Source of the DNA: an uncultured SAR86 cluster bacterium
GTDB taxonomy: Bacteria > Pseudomonadota > Gammaproteobacteria > Magnimaribacterales > Magnimaribacteraceae
Length of the DNA stretch: 64,000 nt
Assembly: GCA_902618945.1 (NCBI GenBank)
Contig: CACNCK010000001.1
Location: forward strand, 62,001 to 126,000
Direction of reading: 5' to 3'
Every line of letters begins with the position of its first letter. Within the stretch, counting starts at the first letter, position 1. The notes beneath the pieces are model-generated. The model ran no database searches and was not told the origin of the DNA. It saw nothing but the letters and a program-made list of their open reading frames with translations. Below, one piece after another: positions 50,417 through 59,659 of the stretch. A program made the position numbers and the translations under genes.

Positions 50417-51227
50417 CTGCCAATAATAATGCTCCAAGAGCTGAGGCATATTCTCCATTTTCTGGGAAATGAGGTGTAAATCCTGTAATCGAAGCAGCTT
50501 CTTCAAGTGACTCTTTAAGACCATTAAAAGAAGGGGCTCTTCCAACAACTATAATTTGTTTAGCCTCGAACATCATTGCCACTGAAGTTGCTATCCTGGC
50601 GGCGGTTTGACCTACTAAGTTAACAATACCAGCTGCAATATCTTCCTTAGAGTAGCCATCTTCAATTTTAGTTACCTTTCCAAAATTAACCGCCGTTGTA
50701 GAGGGAGGTAATTGACCTATGGGACCTGATACGACATCTTCCAATATTAAATCAACCTGACTTTTATTACCTTTTTCTGCTAGTGAAGCAATTTCTGAAG
50801 GGTCACTGGTGTCCAATAACAGTTTACTTAAACCGAGAACAGTCCCTCCACCAACTCCTGTACCAGAGCAATGTGTGAATATTCCATTTTGTGCATGAAT
50901 ACAAGCGGTACCTGATCCAGCACTAACTATAATTACTGACTCTTCTTTATTTAATCCAGAGAGACTCATTGAGCCCTCTCCTATCGCTTCTATTTCATTT
51001 ATATGAATAATAGGAGTTGAATCTATTTCATCGCCTAACTCTAAATGTCTGCCACCAGTAACTGCCAAGAAACCCTGATTTGAAGTAAAGTCTTTATCAG
51101 GAAAGAGTTCCCTAATTCTTTGATGATTCAAATCTTTAGAGCTTAGCTCCATATTATGGGCTAACTCGTCACCATTTCTTCTAAGTGTATCTGTTACTGT
51201 AATACCAAAATCAGCAGATATATTCAT
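50397..51227 (-). CDS. coaW: Type II pantothenate kinase (CoaW/fumble-like)
   Basis: A 276-residue ASKHA-fold kinase. The N-terminal DFGITVTDTL is the phosphate-1 loop, VSAGSGTACI and the GTGVGGGTVLGLSKLLL segment are typical of the eukaryote-like/staphylococcal type II enzymes, and a VVGRAPSFN adenosine motif follows. It starts CoA synthesis and is usually insensitive to CoA feedback. Gammaproteobacteria mostly carry type I or III, so type II is less usual. The substrate assignment is by family. Confidence 0.75.
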   Translation of the reverse strand: MNISADFGITVTDTLRRNGDELAHNMELSSKDLNHQRIRELFPDKDFTSNQGFLAVTGGRHLELGDEIDSTPIIHINEIEAIGEGSMSLSGLNKEESVIIVSAGSGTACIHAQNGIFTHCSGTGVGGGTVLGLSKLLLDTSDPSEIASLAEKGNKSQVDLILEDVVSGPIGQLPPSTTAVNFGKVTKIEDGYSKEDIAAGIVNLVGQTAARIATSVAMMFEAKQIIVVGRAPSFNGLKESLEEAASITGFTPHFPENGEYASALGALLLAEKNPPN

Positions 51228-51299
51228 GGGGCATTCTATTAATAATGAGTTAGTATAAGCGAGGTTATTATTATAAAGGGGAATATAGTAGGTTTGTAA

Positions 51300-52034
51300 A
51301 TGGATATAAGACAGATAGTTATGGTCTCAGCCCTAAGAGATCCAATTGTAAATAATCTATGTGAGTTATTTGAATGCGAAGTAGCTTTCAATGATCCTGG
51401 CGTAGGCCATTTTGGTCTTGAAAATGCTGTTATACCTATAGGAACAGATTTTTTAGAGGTAGTTAGTCCGAAAGAAGAAAATACAACAGCTGAGAGGTTC
51501 TTGGAAAAGAGAAATGGCGATGGCGGTTACATGATCATAATTCAAGTTGATGACTTTAAGGATTCAAAGGGCTTAGTAGAAAAGAATAATATAGGAGTTG
51601 TTTGGGAAACAGATCTACCCGAAGCAAAAGCTATACATCTTCACCCCAAACATATGGGAGGAGCAATACTCTCTCTTGACTGGATGAATCCTAAGGAAAG
51701 TTGGAAATGGGCTGGACCGGAGTGGACAAGTCATATATCTGGACCTATAACCGGTGTAGATGGAGTCCAAATTCAGTCTGATAATCCTGAGGTTATGTTT
51801 CAAGACTGGCTTAAAGTTTTAGGCAATCCCAAATCAAGTAAAGAAAAGTTAAAAATATTTTTAGATGACACCTGGTTAGAATTTATTTTGGATAGTGACG
51901 GAAGAGGTCCTGGGATCTCTGCTTTTAGCCTAAAGGCAAAAGATCACGATATTATAAACAAAAGAGCTGCAGAATTAGGCTTTATGAGTGAAGGTATAAT
52001 TTGTTTAGGCGGATTAAAATTCTATCTAGTATGA
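51300..52034 (+). CDS. Glyoxalase-like (VOC-fold) protein
   Basis: A 244-residue protein with two beta-alpha-beta-beta-beta halves. It starts QIVMVSALRDP with a central GGAILSLDWMNP and a second half ending LGGLKFYLV, matching glyoxalase-like/VOC proteins. Such enzymes are metal-dependent isomerases or dioxygenases, but ligands are not clear and function is unknown. Its stop overlaps the subtilase start (ATGA). Confidence 0.75.
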   Translation: MDIRQIVMVSALRDPIVNNLCELFECEVAFNDPGVGHFGLENAVIPIGTDFLEVVSPKEENTTAERFLEKRNGDGGYMIIIQVDDFKDSKGLVEKNNIGVVWETDLPEAKAIHLHPKHMGGAILSLDWMNPKESWKWAGPEWTSHISGPITGVDGVQIQSDNPEVMFQDWLKVLGNPKSSKEKLKIFLDDTWLEFILDSDGRGPGISAFSLKAKDHDIINKRAAELGFMSEGIICLGGLKFYLV

Positions 52035-54499
52035 AGAAAATTATTTCATACTTTTTTATGATTTTTCTCTTTTCTTGTGGGGGCGGCGGCGGAGGTAGTT
52101 CGAGTTCTCCGATTCCCCAAACCTCCACTGGTAGCGAAAGTTCCCAAAGTACAAATACTTCCTCCTCTTCAACTTCCGTAACAACAACTACAAGTTCTTA
52201 TAATCCTAATCTACCTACTTCAGGTTCAATTTCGCTTACCGGCAATTTTGATGCTGACAAAATGACCTATGAAGACTCCTCTGAATATAGTAATCAATAT
52301 GGTTTAGGCTTAATCAAGGCTTCATCTGCTTATGCGAGAGGAGCTTCAGGAAGAGGTGCAATCATAGGTATCATGGATTCCGGCATTGATACTTCTCACC
52401 AAGAGTTAAATAGCCCCAATAAAGTTTTGCCGGAAAGTTATTTAGTCTATCAAGACAGATCACCAACAACTGACGAAAAACGACATGGTTCCCATGTGGC
52501 AGGTATCGCATTAGGCGAAAGGGATGGATCTGGAATTCATGGAGTAGCCTTTGATGCTCAGTTATTTTTTATCTCCATAGAATTAGGAACTGCAGGTGAT
52601 ACTTATGACCCTGCAACTATCGATTCGTCAGTAGACTACACTGGAATTGATAATAGCTGGTCTCAACTTGAAGCTGAGTTTGTTGCAAAGGAGGTAACAG
52701 TTGTTAACGGAAGTTTTGGCTATCAAGGGAATATAAATGACTATACCGAAGAGAATATAAGGCAAGCATTTCCAAAGACTATTGAAATATTAGCACAATC
52801 GCAAAAAGCTGATGAAAATAAAACAATTTTTGTTTGGGCGGCTGGTAATGGTGGCGGCTATGCAGATCAAGGAGTTGATTACTCAAGTCCAGAGGTATTC
52901 GGAGGTTTGGCATACCTTTTGCCGGAACTAAGAGGAAATACCGCTGCTGTTGTTTCTGTCGATGAGGATGGCTCTATAAGTAACTTTTCAAATAGATGTG
53001 GTGTTGCAAAAGATTATTGTTTGGCAGCTCCTGGAAATTCCATCTTAAGTGTATATGCTCAAGACGAACCCATAATTGATTCTTATGGAAGGGCTAGTGG
53101 TACTTCGATGGCAGCACCTCATGTTTCAGGCGGAATAGCTCTTCTCGCTGATTATTTTAATGGGCAGTTAGGTAATACAGAAATACTGCAAAGACTTTTT
53201 ACTACAGCAAATAAATCAGGTATTTATTCAGATTCAGAAATTTATGGACAAGGTCTAATGGATTTAGATGCTGCAACAAAACCAGTAGGCACTGCAATGA
53301 TTGCAACGGTTGGAGCATCACTTTCTGCCTTAAATCTCAGAGAAGAGGGGAGTTATATAGGAATTGTAGGCCCTGCGTTTGGTAATATTATCTCTAAAAA
53401 ATTAAGCCAGTTATCTTATGTAGTTTTTGATGAATTAGGTGCTCCTTTTGAGAGATCTTTCAATGATCGCATACTGAATAACATACCCAATATAAATTGG
53501 TTGACATCTTTTCAACTCAATCCTAGTAAAAGGGTTTATGAGAGATCAATTGCAACGAAAAATGGTTTTGTTCAATTAGGCATTAATGATGGTTACTCTC
53601 ACGAATCTAATCTTCTATCTTTGTGGGCTGATACTGAGAATAAATTAGCCTATTTTTCATTTGAACAAAGCCTTACCCAAAATAGTAGATTATTTTTTGG
53701 CAGCGGAACAAGTCCCAATACCTATCTTTCATCAAAAAAAGGTTTCAAATATAGAGGAAGCCCTTTTTTGGAATATTCTTCTGATGGATCTTATATTGGT
53801 ATGAATATCGATGTACCTTCGAAAAAATCTGTGCTTTTTTCATTTTTTCAAGGCTCTCATCGAGACGGTAAAAGATTCATAAATCAAATAGGAGATAGCA
53901 AAGGTATTCTTTTTGAGGTCAGAAATTATAAAGAAGTTTCTTCAATCTCATATCAACTAGGTCTCACTACAAATAATACCAATTTATTAGGTATATCTTC
54001 AGAAGGAGGTTTTGGACAGGCTGACAAATCTCTAACTTCTTTTATTGGAGTTGACTTCTTAACTAGAGTGAAAGACATTTGTTTTGAAAGTTCATTTCAC
54101 GCAGGTATGACTTCTTCAACTTTCAATAAAATGGGAATGATAGAAGATATAGAGGACACATACTTTTCGTCTTTTGATATAGGAATTTACAAAGATAATA
54201 TATTTACTAACTCAGATTCATTTGGCGTGGAAGTGTATCAACCTCTAAGATCAGAACGAGCTAATATAAACTTCTCTCTTCCTGCTGGCAGAACAAAGGA
54301 TAGACAGATAGTATTTAAAAACCTTAATCTAGATTTAACTCCTTCAGGAAGACAAATAAATACTCAATTAGTTTACAGCGCCAAAAGTTCTAACTTCTCC
54401 TTCTTTGGAAAGATAGGTATGGTGTCTAACGAATTTCATCAAAAAGAAAACAGAGTGAGGCCATACTTTCAGTTTGATGTTGAATTAAGCTTAGAATAA
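52031..54499 (+). CDS. Lipidated S8 serine protease with barrel-like C-terminus (NalP/SphB1-like)
   Basis: An 822-residue protein from ATG 52031; an earlier in-frame start lacks a proper signal. The signal sequence ends in lipobox FLFSC (Cys16), followed by six Gly and a Ser/Thr-rich linker to about 60. The subtilisin domain (about 85-430) has Asp116 (IMDSGID), His152 (HGSHVAG), oxyanion Asn273 (AAGNGG) and Ser359 (GTSMAAPH). From about 530 to the end the sequence is beta-rich, with strands like an autotransporter barrel, ending FQFDVELSLE. Probably outer-membrane anchored, maturing surface or secreted proteins. Confidence 0.82.
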   Translation: MKKIISYFFMIFLFSCGGGGGGSSSSPIPQTSTGSESSQSTNTSSSSTSVTTTTSSYNPNLPTSGSISLTGNFDADKMTYEDSSEYSNQYGLGLIKASSAYARGASGRGAIIGIMDSGIDTSHQELNSPNKVLPESYLVYQDRSPTTDEKRHGSHVAGIALGERDGSGIHGVAFDAQLFFISIELGTAGDTYDPATIDSSVDYTGIDNSWSQLEAEFVAKEVTVVNGSFGYQGNINDYTEENIRQAFPKTIEILAQSQKADENKTIFVWAAGNGGGYADQGVDYSSPEVFGGLAYLLPELRGNTAAVVSVDEDGSISNFSNRCGVAKDYCLAAPGNSILSVYAQDEPIIDSYGRASGTSMAAPHVSGGIALLADYFNGQLGNTEILQRLFTTANKSGIYSDSEIYGQGLMDLDAATKPVGTAMIATVGASLSALNLREEGSYIGIVGPAFGNIISKKLSQLSYVVFDELGAPFERSFNDRILNNIPNINWLTSFQLNPSKRVYERSIATKNGFVQLGINDGYSHESNLLSLWADTENKLAYFSFEQSLTQNSRLFFGSGTSPNTYLSSKKGFKYRGSPFLEYSSDGSYIGMNIDVPSKKSVLFSFFQGSHRDGKRFINQIGDSKGILFEVRNYKEVSSISYQLGLTTNNTNLLGISSEGGFGQADKSLTSFIGVDFLTRVKDICFESSFHAGMTSSTFNKMGMIEDIEDTYFSSFDIGIYKDNIFTNSDSFGVEVYQPLRSERANINFSLPAGRTKDRQIVFKNLNLDLTPSGRQINTQLVYSAKSSNFSFFGKIGMVSNEFHQKENRVRPYFQFDVELSLE

Positions 54500-55630
54500 T
54501 CCCTGAGCTGCATGAGCAGCCAATTCTTTCTCAGATTGCTGGTCTATTTCCTTAGACGACTCTAGTGGTTTATTAAGTTCTGCCCAATCAATTTCAAATT
54601 CACTATCTGCATCCATATATGAAGTGAGGTTAAGCTTTTCATAAAGCGGAAGTACTTTGTCAGTCAGAAGACCAATTCTTTTCAGGTTGGGCATAACTCT
54701 GCTGAATAAGAGATTTGTAAACATATCTTGTGTTTCATCATTGATTATCATTTCTCTAATTTCTTCTTCACTTATATTAAACCAGCTTGCGGGCAATTCA
54801 GTATTGATGATTCGATCTCTCATAACTACACAGGCTTCATAAGCAAACATTGCTCTATCTTCAACCTCTTCTTCTGAAAGGGTGCTTAAGAAATCTTCAA
54901 GATAATTCACTCCAAAGGTAACATGTCTCGCTTCGTCTCTAATGACATAATGCACCAGTTGTCTCAGCAAGGGGCAATTTGAAGTTTCTTTTGTTGTTTG
55001 AAAAGCTGCTAGCGCCAATCCTTCGATTATTATTTGCATGCCAATGAATTTAAGGTCCCATCTTGGATCCGAAAGTATTTTATCGATTAAGGATTTCAGA
55101 TTTTTATTAATAGGATATTCAATTCCAGTTACTTCCTTTAAATATCTAGCAAAAACTTCAACATGTCTCGCTTCATCAAAAGTTTGCGAAGCTGCATAAA
55201 GTTTAGCTTGGTAAGTTGGAGCACACGAAACTAGCTGTGAGGCAACTAATAATGCACCTTGCTCACCGTGAAGAAATTGACTCAATGACCAAGCACTATC
55301 ATGTCGCATATATTCTATTCGCTCATCTTCAGGTAATGCAGCAAGAGGGCCTTCCATTCTGGCTATCAACTCCGCTTTCAGTGGAGGTTCATCTTTTTTT
55401 ATAGCTTTCGACCAGTCTAGGTCAATAGAGCCATCCCAATTTAGTTTCTTACCTAATTCATATAATTTCTTTATACGGGTATCAGCATCAGTATAGTCCC
55501 AATTGTAGTGTCCAATTAAGGGTGTATTGAATATTTCGACGACGTCTTCAATATTATCTTCACTGAAACCTTCTGGCAGATCAAACTCTCTGGGATCTAC
55601 AGGGGGATTTTCAACAACTTTTATTTTCAT
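54491..55630 (-). CDS. Ferritin-like diiron protein, second tandem copy
   Basis: A 379-residue protein from ATG 55630, supported by alignment with the start of its upstream paralogue (both read M-K/R-I then VEN-x-P). A TTG upstream would overlap that gene. Diiron ligands are all present: Glu123, Glu153 and His156 (DEARH), Glu203 (IIEG), Glu233 and His236 (DEARH). The E-ExxH-E-ExxH plan is that of R2-like and AurF-like oxygenases/oxidases; the reaction is unknown. The stop overlaps the convergent subtilase by 9 bases. Confidence 0.82.
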   Translation of the reverse strand: MKIKVVENPPVDPREFDLPEGFSEDNIEDVVEIFNTPLIGHYNWDYTDADTRIKKLYELGKKLNWDGSIDLDWSKAIKKDEPPLKAELIARMEGPLAALPEDERIEYMRHDSAWSLSQFLHGEQGALLVASQLVSCAPTYQAKLYAASQTFDEARHVEVFARYLKEVTGIEYPINKNLKSLIDKILSDPRWDLKFIGMQIIIEGLALAAFQTTKETSNCPLLRQLVHYVIRDEARHVTFGVNYLEDFLSTLSEEEVEDRAMFAYEACVVMRDRIINTELPASWFNISEEEIREMIINDETQDMFTNLLFSRVMPNLKRIGLLTDKVLPLYEKLNLTSYMDADSEFEIDWAELNKPLESSKEIDQQSEKELAAHAAQGLF

Positions 55631-55637
55631 ATAGTAA

Positions 55638-56747
55638 TTAAGCAATTTTGGAGGAGTAATCTAGAGGTTGAGATAATTCATCCCAATCAATACTTCCATT
55701 ATCCTCGAGATCTTGGAATTGGAGAATATCCATTTCTTCGTATTTTTCTAAGGTCTTATCTGTCAGTAAACCTATTCTTTTTAGATTTGGCATGATCTTA
55801 GAAAATAATAGATTATTAAAAAGTCTTGATGTTTCAGATTGATTTAAAACTTGCTGTGCCTCTTCAACATTCCATCCGTAATATTTCATGACGTTATCAG
55901 ATCCAAATCTATTTCTCATAACCACACATGCCTCATAAGCAAAATCGGCTCTATCTTCCTTCTCTTCATCAGATAATGTATCTACAAATTCTTCTAGATA
56001 ATTCACACCAAATGTTACATGTCTAGCTTCATCTCTAATTACTAGGTAAAAGAGGTCTTTGAGTAATGGATCCATCGCAGCAGCTCTTTGTCTTTCAAAC
56101 GCAGCGAGAGCAAGTCCTTCAATAATAATTTGCATTCCAATGAATTTGAGATCCCATCTTGGATCAGAAAGTATTTTGTCTAGAAGCAATTTGAGTCCTG
56201 GCATAACTGGATAATTCCATCCAATTCTCTCTTGAAGGTACTTATTAAAGACTTCAACATGGCGTGCCTCATCAAAAGTTTGGGAAGCTGCATAAAGCTT
56301 AGCATTATATGTAGGTGCGCATGAGACCAGCTGAGAAGCTACAAGCAAAGCTCCTTGTTCGCCATGGACGATTTGACTCAAACCACTTGCTAATAAATGC
56401 CATGAACACTCAATCTTTTTTTCTTCAGGGAGGTCATCATAAGGTTTGAAACCTTTGAGCTGTTGAAATTCAGGATTAGTTGCCCATTGAGTATGAGGAT
56501 AAGGATCCTTTGACCAATCTAGATCTAAAGTTGCATTCCAATTTAATTTTTTACCGAGTTCATATAGCTTTTTGAGACGATTATCTGCATGAGTATAGTC
56601 CCAATTGTAAGTCCCTGTTAAAGGCGTTTGGAAAATCTCGACAATATCTTCTACGTCTTTTGGTTCGAGTTTATTTTCAAGATCATCGTCATGATCATCA
56701 AAGTACCTGATATCTGATGGACAGTTTTCAACTTTTGTTATTCGCAT
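55638..56747 (-). CDS. Ferritin-like diiron protein, first tandem copy
   Basis: A 369-residue protein with full ligand set Glu130, Glu160/His163 (FDEARH), Glu210 and Glu240/His243 (RDEARH), with both Glu-to-ExxH spacings equal to 30. It is clearly homologous over its length to the next gene, with blocks such as GEQGALLVASQLVSCAPTY and SDPRWDLKFIGMQIIIEGLALAAF identical. Paralogues may form a heterodimer, or one may have a different substrate. No ferredoxin or reductase partner is adjacent. A putative promoter lies just upstream, after the CobT-like gene. Confidence 0.83.
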   Translation of the reverse strand: MRITKVENCPSDIRYFDDHDDDLENKLEPKDVEDIVEIFQTPLTGTYNWDYTHADNRLKKLYELGKKLNWNATLDLDWSKDPYPHTQWATNPEFQQLKGFKPYDDLPEEKKIECSWHLLASGLSQIVHGEQGALLVASQLVSCAPTYNAKLYAASQTFDEARHVEVFNKYLQERIGWNYPVMPGLKLLLDKILSDPRWDLKFIGMQIIIEGLALAAFERQRAAAMDPLLKDLFYLVIRDEARHVTFGVNYLEEFVDTLSDEEKEDRADFAYEACVVMRNRFGSDNVMKYYGWNVEEAQQVLNQSETSRLFNNLLFSKIMPNLKRIGLLTDKTLEKYEEMDILQFQDLEDNGSIDWDELSQPLDYSSKIA

Positions 56748-56763
56748 TTTTATTTCCTAAAAT

Positions 56764-56791
56764 TTTATACAGTTTACATTAAATTAATCAA
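56764..56791 (-). promoter_or_regulatory. Putative promoter of the diiron gene pair
   Basis: On the minus strand TTGATT (56786-56791) and TATAAA (56764-56769) are spaced 16 bases apart, 17 bases before the diiron ATG, with an AGGAAA ribosome site between. It could give the pair its own transcript in addition to read-through from the CobS/CobT-like genes. Confidence 0.4.
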
Positions 56792-56828
56792 AACTGCTTT
56801 TATTGCAACACATGAAAAGTAAAATTCT

Positions 56829-58586
56829 TTAATCTACTTTAAAAAGATCTGTTAACTGTTCTAACATTGCTCCGCCAAGCTCTTCAGCCCTATGAATGGT
56901 TACAGCATTTTTATAGTAACGAGTTACGTCATGACCAATACCGATTGCTATTAAATTAATATCTGATCTTGTTTCGATAGAATGTATTACTTGTCTTAAA
57001 TGGAGATCTAAGAAATTAGTTGGATTAGTTGATAAGGTGCTATCGTCTACCGGAGCTCCGTCAGAAATCACCATAAGTATCTTTCTCTGTTCAGTTCTTC
57101 TTGCGAGTCTATCATGTGCCCAAATTAGCGCCTCTCCGTCAACATTTTCTTTTAGTAAACCTTCCCTTAGCATTAATCCAAAGTTTTTTTGTCCTCTTCT
57201 CCATGGTGTATCAGCGGATTTGAAAATAATATGTCTTATATCATTTAACCTTCCTGGATTTTCTGGCTTACCATTTTCCATCCACAATTTTCTACTCTCT
57301 CCTCCTTTCCACTGCTTCGTTGTGAAGCCTAAAACCTCAGTCTTTACGTTACAACGCTCTAGAGTAGTGCTTATTATATCGGCACAAATTGCCGCTACTG
57401 TCATGGATCTGCCTCTCATTGAACCCGAACTGTCTACTAGAAGGGAAACGCTAGTATCTCGGAATTCAGTATCCTTTTCTATTTTGTAAGTTAAGGGGGT
57501 AAGAGGATCGGTAATAATTTTATGTAAACGCGCTGAGTCTAACATTCCTTCTTCTTTATTAAATTCCCAAGATCTATTTTGTTGAGCCATTAAAAATCTT
57601 TGTAATCTGTGAGCTAGTTTAGAGATTGTAGTCTTACTGGGACCCATAAGTTGATCAAGATGTTTTCTAAGTCTCTGTAGCTCTTCGGGGCTACATAAAT
57701 CCTCTGCTTTAATTTCCTCATCAAAATTTCTTGTATAGACTTTATATGAAAATGTTGAAGTCTGACCTACTAGAGATTCAAGCCAGGATTGATTAGTCAT
57801 GATCTCCTGATTTTCATCAACAATTGCATCTTCATCTATGTCCCCAGAATCCGCATCTGCCTCCTCATCACCTTCTTGGTTATCTTGTTCTGGTGAACTC
57901 TCAGACTCCTGTGATTCTTCATTTTCTCCGCTTTCAGAGGCTGATTCTTCCTCTTGTTCATTCTCATCTTCTAAATCACTTTCTTCTTGTTCACTTTCTT
58001 CTTGATCAATATTTAGATTATTTAAAAAGTCTTCAGCAATCTCTTGAAATTTAGATTGGTCATTCAGTGATTCTTTTAATTTATCTTTCAACTCTGTTTC
58101 TTGATTATCAAAAACCTTGCCCCAATATTTCAGAAATAAACTGGAACTATTTGATTCAATGTTTGGAAGGCATAAATTTCTTAGCCAGTTTTCTAGAGCA
58201 ATTTCTAGATGATCTTCGTGATCTTCAAAGCTTTCATATAATTTACATTTATCATCAAATTTGGATTTGATGTTTGTTGCTATACCTGGGTAGTTCATCG
58301 ACCCAAGTATTTCTACCCGTGAATCCTCCATGACTTTAATTAGAGAAGTGACTTTTTCGTTGCTTGCGGTAATCCTGACCGATTTATCTCTATATTTTTC
58401 TACACAAGCAATAGAATCAGCTTTTCCTCTGTAAGCTGTTAACTCTTTAAGAGTTTTAGGTGGATGAGGCAGCGAAGAGCCCATTCCTCCAAAATTAATT
58501 TCTAATTCTTTGTTGCCTGATATTGCTCTAGTCGCTGCTGTAACAGCTTCTTTTATGGTCTCTGACTGAGAGTTTTTTGATGCCAT
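56829..58586 (-). CDS. CobT-like VWA protein of an AAA+/VWA metal-insertion system
   Basis: A 585-residue protein. An N-terminal helical region (1-190) is followed by a strongly acidic linker (about 195-261, mostly Glu/Asp/Ser) and a C-terminal von Willebrand A domain with MIDAS DSSGSM (385-390) and later SDGAPVDD. Order, length and acidic linker match CobT of aerobic cobaltochelatase, which with CobS and CobN inserts cobalt into a corrin. No CobN or other cobalamin gene is in the window. Ten bases after the CobS-like gene. Confidence 0.85.
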   Translation of the reverse strand: MASKNSQSETIKEAVTAATRAISGNKELEINFGGMGSSLPHPPKTLKELTAYRGKADSIACVEKYRDKSVRITASNEKVTSLIKVMEDSRVEILGSMNYPGIATNIKSKFDDKCKLYESFEDHEDHLEIALENWLRNLCLPNIESNSSSLFLKYWGKVFDNQETELKDKLKESLNDQSKFQEIAEDFLNNLNIDQEESEQEESDLEDENEQEEESASESGENEESQESESSPEQDNQEGDEEADADSGDIDEDAIVDENQEIMTNQSWLESLVGQTSTFSYKVYTRNFDEEIKAEDLCSPEELQRLRKHLDQLMGPSKTTISKLAHRLQRFLMAQQNRSWEFNKEEGMLDSARLHKIITDPLTPLTYKIEKDTEFRDTSVSLLVDSSGSMRGRSMTVAAICADIISTTLERCNVKTEVLGFTTKQWKGGESRKLWMENGKPENPGRLNDIRHIIFKSADTPWRRGQKNFGLMLREGLLKENVDGEALIWAHDRLARRTEQRKILMVISDGAPVDDSTLSTNPTNFLDLHLRQVIHSIETRSDINLIAIGIGHDVTRYYKNAVTIHRAEELGGAMLEQLTDLFKVD

Positions 58587-58595
58587 GTTGGCTAC

Positions 58596-59579
58596 TTAAA
58601 CCTTTTCTACTTCTTCAGCAATAGAATCTGCGGTTTCAGAATCAAAACACCTTTGGAAGTACTCTGCAATTATAACCCTCTCGGTTTCATCACATTTATT
58701 AAGAAAGGTTATTTCAAAGGACTTATTAAGATCACTAAAGATCTTAAAATTTTCTGCCCAACTAATTACTGTTCTTGGAGACATTAAAGTCGATATATCT
58801 CCATTTGCAAAACCTTGCCTAGACAGATTGGCTACAGAAATCATATTTCTTGCAACCTCTTGACCTTCTTTATTATCCAGACCTGGAACTTTTGAAAGAA
58901 CAACCCTTAATTCTAGTTCTGGATCGAGATAATTTAGGGTTGAGACAATATGCCATCTATCCATCTGCCCCTGATTTATCTGCTGTGTTCCGTGATAAAG
59001 ACCTGATGTGTCACCTAAGCCTACGGTATTTGCTGTTGCAAATAATCTAAATCCTGAATGGGGAGAGATAACTTTATTTTGATCTAGTAAAGTCAATTTA
59101 CCCTCAACTTCTAATACTCTCTGAATTACAAACATCACATCAGGTCGTCCTGCATCATATTCATCAAAAACTAGTGCAGTTGGCGTCTGAAGAGCCCATG
59201 GAAGAATGCCTTCTTTAAATTCAGTTATCTGTTTCCCATCTTTTAAGGTTATTGCATCTTTGCCTAGTAAATCAATTCTACTAATATGGCTATCTAAATT
59301 AACTCTGATACATGGCCAATTCAGCCTGGCAGCTACTTGCTCAATGTGAGTTGATTTACCTGACCCATGATAACCTTGGATCATTACTCTTCGATTATGA
59401 GAAAATCCAGCAAGGATTGCTAAAGTAGTATTTTTATCGAATTTATAAGATTCATCGATACTAGGTACATATTCATTTGGTTCTTTAAAGGCCATTACCT
59501 TAAGGTCAATATCTATATCAAATGTTTTTCTTACATCTATCTCAAGATCTGGGATTTCTTTATCGGTTTTATTATTCAT
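58596..59579 (-). CDS. CobS-like MoxR-type AAA+ ATPase
   Basis: A 327-residue AAA+ protein. Walker A is GYHGSGKST (69-77), Walker B is ALVFDEYDAG (Asp139-Glu140), and a sensor-like Asn lies in LFATANTVG. The N-terminal region with FKEPNEYVPSIDESYKFD is characteristic of CobS rather than general MoxR. With the VWA partner it should form a hexameric ATP-driven motor that loads metal into a client enzyme. Candidate clients are an unseen CobN or the diiron proteins downstream. Confidence 0.87.
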   Translation of the reverse strand: MNNKTDKEIPDLEIDVRKTFDIDIDLKVMAFKEPNEYVPSIDESYKFDKNTTLAILAGFSHNRRVMIQGYHGSGKSTHIEQVAARLNWPCIRVNLDSHISRIDLLGKDAITLKDGKQITEFKEGILPWALQTPTALVFDEYDAGRPDVMFVIQRVLEVEGKLTLLDQNKVISPHSGFRLFATANTVGLGDTSGLYHGTQQINQGQMDRWHIVSTLNYLDPELELRVVLSKVPGLDNKEGQEVARNMISVANLSRQGFANGDISTLMSPRTVISWAENFKIFSDLNKSFEITFLNKCDETERVIIAEYFQRCFDSETADSIAEEVEKV

Positions 59580-59659
59580 GTTTAATTAATTATAGGGAGG
59601 CGCCCATTATCCTGATTTGAATCGTTTCAGCAATACTTAGGCTGAAGTACAATAGTCAT

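Noticed and set aside
52079..52105. G-rich run at the start of the subtilase as a quadruplex element
   Set aside because: It simply encodes the poly-Gly linker after the lipobox Cys; no regular four-tract arrangement was established.
56829..59579. CobS/CobT-like genes as proof of cobalamin synthesis
   Set aside because: No cobN or corrin-pathway gene is in the window, and such pairs occur outside B12 pathways, so a B12 role is not claimed.
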